Source of the DNA: Bradyrhizobium sp. ISRA430
Lineage (GTDB): Bacteria; Pseudomonadota; Alphaproteobacteria; Rhizobiales; Xanthobacteraceae
DNA length: 64,000 bases
Assembly (NCBI RefSeq): GCF_029909975.1
Contig: NZ_CP094516.1
Span: 7,232,501 to 7,296,500, forward strand
Direction of reading: 5' to 3'
Position numbers and translations under genes: made by a program. Under the pieces are notes generated by a model. The model was not told the DNA's origin. It made no database searches and saw nothing but the letters and a program-made list of their open reading frames with translations. Below, in pieces: positions 58,759 through 64,000 of this stretch; the first letter of the stretch is position 1; the number at the start of each line of letters is the position of its first letter.

Positions 58759-59535
58759 ATGGGCGATCCTATCCAATTCTGGAATAAGGGAGGCGAAGCA
58801 TTCGCTAGGGTGGCTAGCCATCCAAACTCCTTTTTCGCGCGGCGAACTGCCCTTGTCGCGGAGTTCGTCTCCGGCCATATCTCGCCAGGGCGAATGCTTG
58901 ATATCGGTTGCGGAGCAGGCCAGCTCTGCTTTGAGCTTGCGATGCACGGATTTGACGTGTACGGAACCGATCTGTCCGCAGTGCAGATCGAAATGGCAAT
59001 CCAACGCGCACGCGGACTCCTCGATGCTCCGGATCATCGGTTCCGGTTGTGCACACCTAATCTATTACCTTTTGAGGAGCACTTTGACCTCATTACCGCC
59101 ATTGGAGTTATGCCCTACGTGGAGGATCACTCGCGCTTTCTCCAGCGCTCGCTATCACTATTAAAGCCGACCGGCATGTTCGTTGCATCGTCTACGAACC
59201 CACTAAGTCTCTTCACATTGATGGCTGTGACCCGCCACGTGTGGTCGTTTCGGCCAAACCGAGCTTGGTTTTCAGTGCTTGCAAATCTCGTACAAACGGG
59301 TTTGTGGTCGGGTACTTGCGTGGATCCTCGGACAGCGCGCCAGTGCGGAAGCGCGGCTGCTCTGGATCGGCTCTGCGAAGAGTCCGGATTAACAATTGTT
59401 GGAGCGTTGGATCTATATAACGTCGTCTGGAGTTTGTTGGATCGATCACCTTTTCAAAGAAGACGACTCGGTCGGATGCTGTCCCGACATCTCGGGTGGA
59501 ATCATATTGGAGCTTATCGGCTACGCAAACGTTAG
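58759..59535 (+). CDS. SAM-dependent methyltransferase, UbiG-like
   Basis: A 258-residue protein from the ATG at 58759, with gaggaga upstream; an earlier ATG at 58723 is less likely. Motif I is MLDIGCGAGQLCFELAMHGFDVYGTDLS, with the acidic GTDLS end binding the SAM ribose; later blocks are FDLITAIGVMPYVEDHSRFLQ and LLKPTGMFVAS. The C-terminal ~100 residues (ALDLYNVVWSLLDRSPFQRRRLGRMLSRH) resemble the variable substrate region of UbiG/COQ5-like enzymes. The substrate is unknown. It is divergent from the first methyltransferase, with ~820 bp between their starts. Confidence 0.87.
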   Translation: MGDPIQFWNKGGEAFARVASHPNSFFARRTALVAEFVSGHISPGRMLDIGCGAGQLCFELAMHGFDVYGTDLSAVQIEMAIQRARGLLDAPDHRFRLCTPNLLPFEEHFDLITAIGVMPYVEDHSRFLQRSLSLLKPTGMFVASSTNPLSLFTLMAVTRHVWSFRPNRAWFSVLANLVQTGLWSGTCVDPRTARQCGSAAALDRLCEESGLTIVGALDLYNVVWSLLDRSPFQRRRLGRMLSRHLGWNHIGAYRLRKR

Positions 59536-59685
59536 CAATGTCTCAATCAGATTGTAGCGAACGTAGGCGAAACTGACGACCACTGGCAATGACAAGCTTG
59601 GGCTGGTTCGAAGCTTCAGCTAGTTGATTACCTTAGATTAAGATAAAGCACGGCCGAAACCGCACTGCGTACGCATCCGGCGAAG

Positions 59686-61257
59686 CTTTCAATTACCCAC
59701 AAATTCTCCTCCGACCATGGCGCCCAGCGCGATGTCGGTGAGGCGTGACAGCCCGCGCCACATGACGGTATTGCCGGGCGGCGGATCGCTGGCGCGGGCG
59801 AGATAGCCGCCGAGCCGGGCGATCTTGATCAGATAGTGCGAGAGCGTTTTCTGTCTTGCTTTTGGTTTGTCGTTGACGAGGCGATCGAGCACGCCGATTT
59901 CAGTCGCAGTCAACGCGAGGGTTGGCGGCGCGTCTGGGGCGGAACGGTTGAGCATCGTCATCCAGAAGACCCGCCAACTCAGGATGCAGAAGAGCGAGAT
60001 CAGATTGGTCAGACGCTGGGCGGTCCTAAGCTTCGACTCCTCAGCTTTGCAGCCCGATTTGAGGATCTTGTGGAACACCTCGATCTTCCATCTCAAACCA
60101 TACCATTCGAGCTTCTCAATGACGTCGGTGCGGGAACCAACAGGCAGGTCGGTGATCAGCTTCCAATCGATCTTCTTTCTGTTTTTCGGCGTCCCGCGCT
60201 CTTCGGCATGGATCACTGTCAGGGTCAGAGCGGGATAGCGCTTCTGCTTTCCGATCGGCGGCAGGACGCGAATCTTGCGATACCTGATCTCAAGAACGGC
60301 CTGGTCGGGATCGCCGTTGCTGTCTCTGACTTCGATGCGATGGAGCCCTTTGACGGCGACCTCGCCCATTTCGTCGGCGATCGTGTGATCCCCGTCTCCA
60401 GCCAAGCGGTCGACGCAGGTCCTGATCAGGAAATGAGTGCCGATCTCCTGTGCTGCGCAGAAAAGCTCGTAGATGTCACTCTCGCGATCACCAACATGGA
60501 TGCATCGTCCCGGATGATCCAAGAGTTGCGTAGACTGCTTGAGATTTTCCAACCACCGGACGCTTTCCTTTTTCTCGATGGGAATCCGGGTCGGATTGAT
60601 CTTCTTTTTAAGCGCTGCCGTCCCCTTGAATTTCTTCCGAGTCCAGAACTTAACGGCCGCCAACCCCAGCGGCACCCCCTCGATTGTAACCGCGAGGCTC
60701 GAATGCATCAGGATGCCGCAAACCGTGTGCGATCTGAGGCGACCCGCCTTATCCCGTCCACTGTTTATGCTCTTGGTGATGCCGATCGCTTCTGACTTCT
60801 CACGTTGATAGCTGAACTCGGTTGTATCGTGCAGCACAAGAACAAGACCGTCAGTGGCGGCGGCACGATCACGTGTCGATTGGAAATGGCCGGCCAGAAT
60901 GTCCGCTTCGCTGACCCGGTCATTAGAGAAGAAGCGGTAGGCTGCCTTGGTATTCGCCCAATCCTGGCAGACGAGCGGAATGCTTTGTCCCATGGCACTT
61001 CCAATCTGCTGAGCAGTTTGCGGAATCTGTCGCCGAGGCGCGCGTCCCTAAACCCTCCACTACTCTCTCGATCAATCCAACATTCACCTTCCAAGGACCG
61101 CAAACAGCCTTTTGCCGATCGATCCCTTAATGTCAGCCGCATAGAGCACCCCCCGCGAATCAGGTGCTCAGAAAGGAATCAAAAGTGATTCTTTCGATTT
61201 AAGATTTCGCCGATCAGCGGATCAGCTCGAGTGGTCAAAGTTATGGGTAATTGAAAG
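59686..61257 (-). mobile_element. IS4-family element, copy 1 (complete, 1572 bp)
   Basis: Terminal inverted repeats ctttcaattaccca at 59686 and tgggtaattgaaag ending at 61257, with a perfect 9-bp target duplication ccggcgaag at 59677-59685 and 61258-61266. A second, inverted copy begins at 63058 and runs off the window. Confidence 0.92.
59689..61142 (-). pseudogene. IS4-family (Tn5-like) transposase with a frame break after the N-terminal domain
   Basis: The first frame starts at 61142 and encodes the Tn5-type DNA-binding region (CWIDRESSGGFRDARLGDRFRKLLSRLE). The rest is in another frame from an ATG at 60993: GQSIPLVCQDWANTKAAYRFFSNDRVSE, then the DDE core (VLHDTTEFSYQ, CIHVGDRESDIYELF, the YREK-like YGLRWKIEVFHKILKSGCKAEESKL). 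The 434-residue second frame is intact to its stop inside the terminal repeat. The same break occurs in copy 2, so either both descend from a broken parent or the ATG at 60993 is used. Confidence 0.8.
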
Positions 61258-61532
61258 CCGGCGAAGGCCTTTGGCTAGGCCGTTTTGGCGGAAGGCTGAT
61301 CGCACTTAAGCGGCGTGAGCGACGCGTTGAGGCTGCCAATTCCAAGGCAGCAGGTCGTCAATGCGTTTGGCAGAGTGATCCGGTAGGCGCGCCAGCACGT
61401 CGGCAAGCCAAGCCTGCGGGTCGATGAGTCTGTAGATGGCAGCCGCACGCCGGCCGCCCTCATCGGACCCGGCGAAGGTCCAATCTTTTTCTGCCCACGG
61501 CGACCGTCCGTAGCTCACGCTCCGCAGCATTG

Positions 61533-62981
61533 TTAAAGGGCATGATGCTGTCGACGCCTCGTTTCCGGGTTAGCTTACCAAGGCCGGGATAGAGGCGTCT
61601 GGAGCATGAAACGGTGGCAGGCCGTCCTGTCCATGAGCTGCGAGCTCGCGTTGTTACTTGGCCGCCCCCTACGACTTGCCCGGCTGCGCTGTGAGCGCGG
61701 ATCCGTAGATGTCGTGCAAGCCCCACTGGCTCCGAAACAAAGGAGAACCAAGCATGAGAATCGTCGGCATGGACATCCATCGATCCTTCGCCCAGGTCGC
61801 TATTCTGGAGGACGGTGTGATAACCCGACAACTCCGCGTAGATCTTGTCCACGATAGACTTGTCGCGTTCGCCAAAACACTCAGCCGAGAGGATGAAGTG
61901 GTCATCGAGGTGACGGGCAACAGCGCGGCGGTCGAACGTCTTCTGCGCCCGCATGTTAAGCGCGTCGCGGTCGCCAACCCGAGGCTTGTTCGAGCGATCG
62001 CCTATGCGCGGATCAAAACGGATAAGATCGATGCTGAAACCCTGGCAAAGTTGCATGCTGCCGGTTTCTTGCCTGAGGTCTGGGTTGCCGACGAGGATAC
62101 CTACGGCCGCCGGCGCCAGATAGCGGAGCGCGCTGGCGTCTTGGCGCAGATCGTCAGAATTAAGGGACGCATGAAGGCAATCCTACATGCCAATCTCATA
62201 CCGCCCTACAAAGGCCACCTCTTCGGCAAGTCCGGGCAACGTTGGCTCGAGAGTCTGCCTCTTCCACCGGAAGAATATGCGATGCTCCAGCGTCTGATCG
62301 CGGAACTCGAACGCGTGACAAAACAGCTGTTGGAGATCGACAAAGTCGTGGCGCAAGAGGCTCTGGATGATCCACGGGCCCTCAAGCTGATGACGATTCC
62401 CGGCGTGAGTTCGGTCGTTGCTTCGACTGTGCTGGCTTCGATCGGCGACATCGCACGCTTCCCGTCACCGGATAAGCTAAGCAGCTACTTCGGTTTGACC
62501 CGTCGGATTCGACAATCGGGAGAGCACCCGGCAAGGCATGGTCGCATCTCGAAACAGGGTAATCGTGACGCCCGCAAGATGCTGGTTGAAGCGGCCTGGT
62601 CAGCCAAGACGGCGCCAGGGCCGCTGCGGGCCTTCTTCAACCGCATTCAGAGGAAGCATGGGCCTGGAGTCGCGGCCGTCGCAACGGCACGTAAGCTCGC
62701 AGTGATGATCTGGCACATCCTGACGACCGGGAAAGATTATGCTCACGCGCGCCCAGCGTTTACAGCGATGAAACTCCGGAAGGTGGCACTCAAGGCTGGA
62801 GCGCCCCGTGCCTATGGCAAGGCTGGCCCGGGTCGGGACTACTGGATCAAGGAACTCCGCGAGCGGGAAGCTGGCTACGTCGCACGCGTCGAGCAGGCGT
62901 ACGAGCGGATGGTGGCGGCCTGGAAGGAGAAGCCAAAAAAGTTGTCATGAACTGACGGGAGAGCTTCTCAACACCATCCGT
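61533..62981 (+). mobile_element. IS110-family element (type 2), copy B
   Basis: Inverted copy of 27272-28720; I noticed no differences over the shared 1.46 kb. It lies in a different tnpC gene at the corresponding codons (between ...DGRLCMS and NNAAER...). No target duplication. Confidence 0.87.
61754..62950 (+). CDS. IS110-family transposase (type 2), copy B
   Basis: A 398-residue protein identical to the one at 27303-28499, starting MRIVGMDIHRSF with aggag upstream. Intact frame and full DEDD and Tnp_20 domains; probably functional. Confidence 0.93.
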   Translation: MRIVGMDIHRSFAQVAILEDGVITRQLRVDLVHDRLVAFAKTLSREDEVVIEVTGNSAAVERLLRPHVKRVAVANPRLVRAIAYARIKTDKIDAETLAKLHAAGFLPEVWVADEDTYGRRRQIAERAGVLAQIVRIKGRMKAILHANLIPPYKGHLFGKSGQRWLESLPLPPEEYAMLQRLIAELERVTKQLLEIDKVVAQEALDDPRALKLMTIPGVSSVVASTVLASIGDIARFPSPDKLSSYFGLTRRIRQSGEHPARHGRISKQGNRDARKMLVEAAWSAKTAPGPLRAFFNRIQRKHGPGVAAVATARKLAVMIWHILTTGKDYAHARPAFTAMKLRKVALKAGAPRAYGKAGPGRDYWIKELREREAGYVARVEQAYERMVAAWKEKPKKLS

Positions 62982-63057
62982 CGACATGCAAAGCCGTCCG
63001 TCATCAAGGAAGCGGCTAAATACATCCCAGCGACTGAGGCGTATCCGTCCGGTGAAT

Positions 63058-64000
63058 CTTTCAATTATCCATAACTTTGACCACTCGGGCTGATCCGCTT
63101 ATCGGCGAAATCTTAAATCGAAAGAATCACTTTTGATTCCTTTCTGAGCACCTGATTCGCGGGGGGTGCTCTATGCGGCTGACATTAAGGGATCGATCGG
63201 CAAAAGGCTGTTTGCGGTCCTTGGAAGGTGAATGTTGGATTGATCGAGAGAGTAGTGGAGGGTTTAGGGACGCGCGCCTCGGCGACAGATTCCGCAAACT
63301 GCTCAGCAGATTGGAAGTGCCATGGGACAAAGCATTCCGCTCGTCTGCCAGGATTGGGCGAATACCAAGGCAGCCTACCGCTTCTTCTCTAATAACCGAG
63401 TCAGCGAAGTGGACATTCTGGCCGGCCATTTCCAATCGACACGTGATCGTGCCACCGCCACTGAAGGTCTCGTTCTTGTGCCGCACGATACAACCGAGTT
63501 TGGCTATCAACGCGAGAAGTCAGAAGCGATCGGCATCACCAAGAGCATAAACAGTGGACGGGATAAGGCAGGTCGCCTCAGATCGCACACGGTTTGCGGC
63601 ATCCTAATGCATTCGAGCCTCGCGGTTACAATCGACGGGGTGCCGCTGGGGTTGGCGGCCGTTAAGTTCTGGACTCAGAAGAAATTCAAAGAGACTGCAG
63701 CGCTTAAAAAGAAGATCAATCCGACCCGGATTCCTATCGAGAAAAAGGAAAGTGTCCGGTGGTTGGAAAATCTCAAGCAGTCCACACAACTCTTGGATCA
63801 TCCGGGACGATGCATCCATGTTGGTGATCGCGAGAGTGACATCTACGAGCTTTTCTGCGCAGCACAGGAGATCGGAACGCATTTCCTGATCAGGACCTGC
63901 GTCGACCGCTTGCCTGGAGACGGGGATCACACGATCGCCGACGAAATGGACGAGGTCGCCGTCGAAGGGCTCCATCGCATCGAAGTCAGGGACAGCAACG
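63058..64000 (+). mobile_element. IS4-family element, copy 2 (partial, cut by window end)
   Basis: Begins with ctttcaattatcca at 63058, immediately after ccggtgaat (63049-63057), which resembles the ccggcgaag target of copy 1. It is an inverted copy of 61257-60315 with a few dozen substitutions at most. The transposase reads rightward from 63173 (N-terminal domain) and 63322 (ATG of the main frame) with the same frame break as copy 1. The end lies beyond the window. Confidence 0.9.
63173..64000 (+). pseudogene. IS4-family transposase, copy 2, same frame break, incomplete
   Basis: The N-terminal domain is in the frame from 63173 (MRLTLRDRSAKGCLRSLEGE) and the core is in the frame from 63322 (GQSIPLVCQDWANTKAAYRFFSNNRVSEVD, VPHDTTEFGYQREKSEAIG). 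The core frame is open to the end of the window. The VLHDTTEF of copy 1 reads VPHDTTEF here. Confidence 0.8.

Larger units (their letters stand above)
61306..63057 (-). pseudogene. IS66 tnpC (third remnant), interrupted by IS110 and cut by IS4
   Basis: Read leftward: RIRLSRWDVFSRFLDDGRLCMS (63054-62982), interrupted by the IS110 element, then NNAAERELRTVAVGRK, FAGSDEGGRRAAAIYRLIDPQAWLADVLARLPDHSAKRIDDLLPWNW and the stop at 61306, with a frame change near 61490. The N-terminal part is displaced by the IS4 copy at 63058. The sequence differs from the tnpC at 26.7-28.9 kb, so it is another element. Confidence 0.82.

Noticed and set aside
59836..60795. 319-codon plus-strand frame opposite the IS4 transposase
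   Set aside because: Antisense shadow of a recognisable DDE transposase.

Overview
The window looks like an accessory island of an alpha-proteobacterium of the Rhizobiales, most likely a Bradyrhizobium-type symbiosis island or plasmid. That is inference: the transposase families are rhizobial in style, metabolic genes sit as single genes or pairs among layers of decayed insertion sequences, and many of those genes look less GC-rich than the transposons. I found no nod, nif, fix or secretion gene, no tRNA, no CRISPR and no replication origin.

Layout. 1-3.3 kb: a complete IS66-family element with a UPF0149 passenger. 3.9-13.7 kb: MmgE/PrpD-family protein, Tat-type peptide-binding lipoprotein-like protein of an ABC importer, two paralogous CapA-family proteins, and between them the wreck of the importer (the last codons of a DppD-like gene and a deleted DppF-like gene) next to an IS110 element. 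13.8-18.3 kb: broken IS701, a second copy of the same 2.26-kb IS110-containing segment, broken IS5. 19.8-21.3 kb: small ORF and an ornithine-cyclodeaminase-family gene. 21.7-29.6 kb: nested transposons (IS66 inside IS110; IS5 fragment; the 3' end of a group II intron in an IS66 tnpC that is also split by another IS110). 29.7-37.3 kb: EctB-like class III aminotransferase, small rhizobial-type ORF, IS3, quinone-oxidoreductase-like protein, GNAT-like protein. 37.6-43.8 kb: debris of IS701, IS5, IS66 plus group II intron, IS3 and IS21. 44.1-55 kb: fused isopropylmalate-isomerase-like protein in LeuD-LeuC order, IS5 debris, a two-gene acyl-CoA carboxylase operon, a LeuA-like synthase without the regulatory domain, and a LysR regulator. 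55-64 kb: IS481 with CTAG duplication, two SAM methyltransferases, then two inverted IS4 copies around a tnpC split by a second, identical copy of the 27-kb IS110.

How the genes may work together. The left block (PrpD family, peptide-binding protein, CapA proteins, DppD/DppF remnants) resembles an uptake-and-processing cluster that has lost its permease and ATPase genes. The right block contains enzymes of 2-oxo-acid elongation type (LeuA-like synthase, LeuDC isomerase), acyl-CoA carboxylation, transamination, N-acyl transfer and methylation. Four of these genes (aminotransferase, GNAT, LeuA-like, one methyltransferase) carry a similar 16-bp near-palindrome, consensus CTACTAANNNTGGTAG, 100-240 bp upstream of their starts. 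This suggests one regulon, perhaps under the LysR protein encoded beside the LeuA-like gene, and a dispersed biosynthetic route for an unidentified amino-acid-derived product. That pathway is a hypothesis from gene content and the shared motif only.
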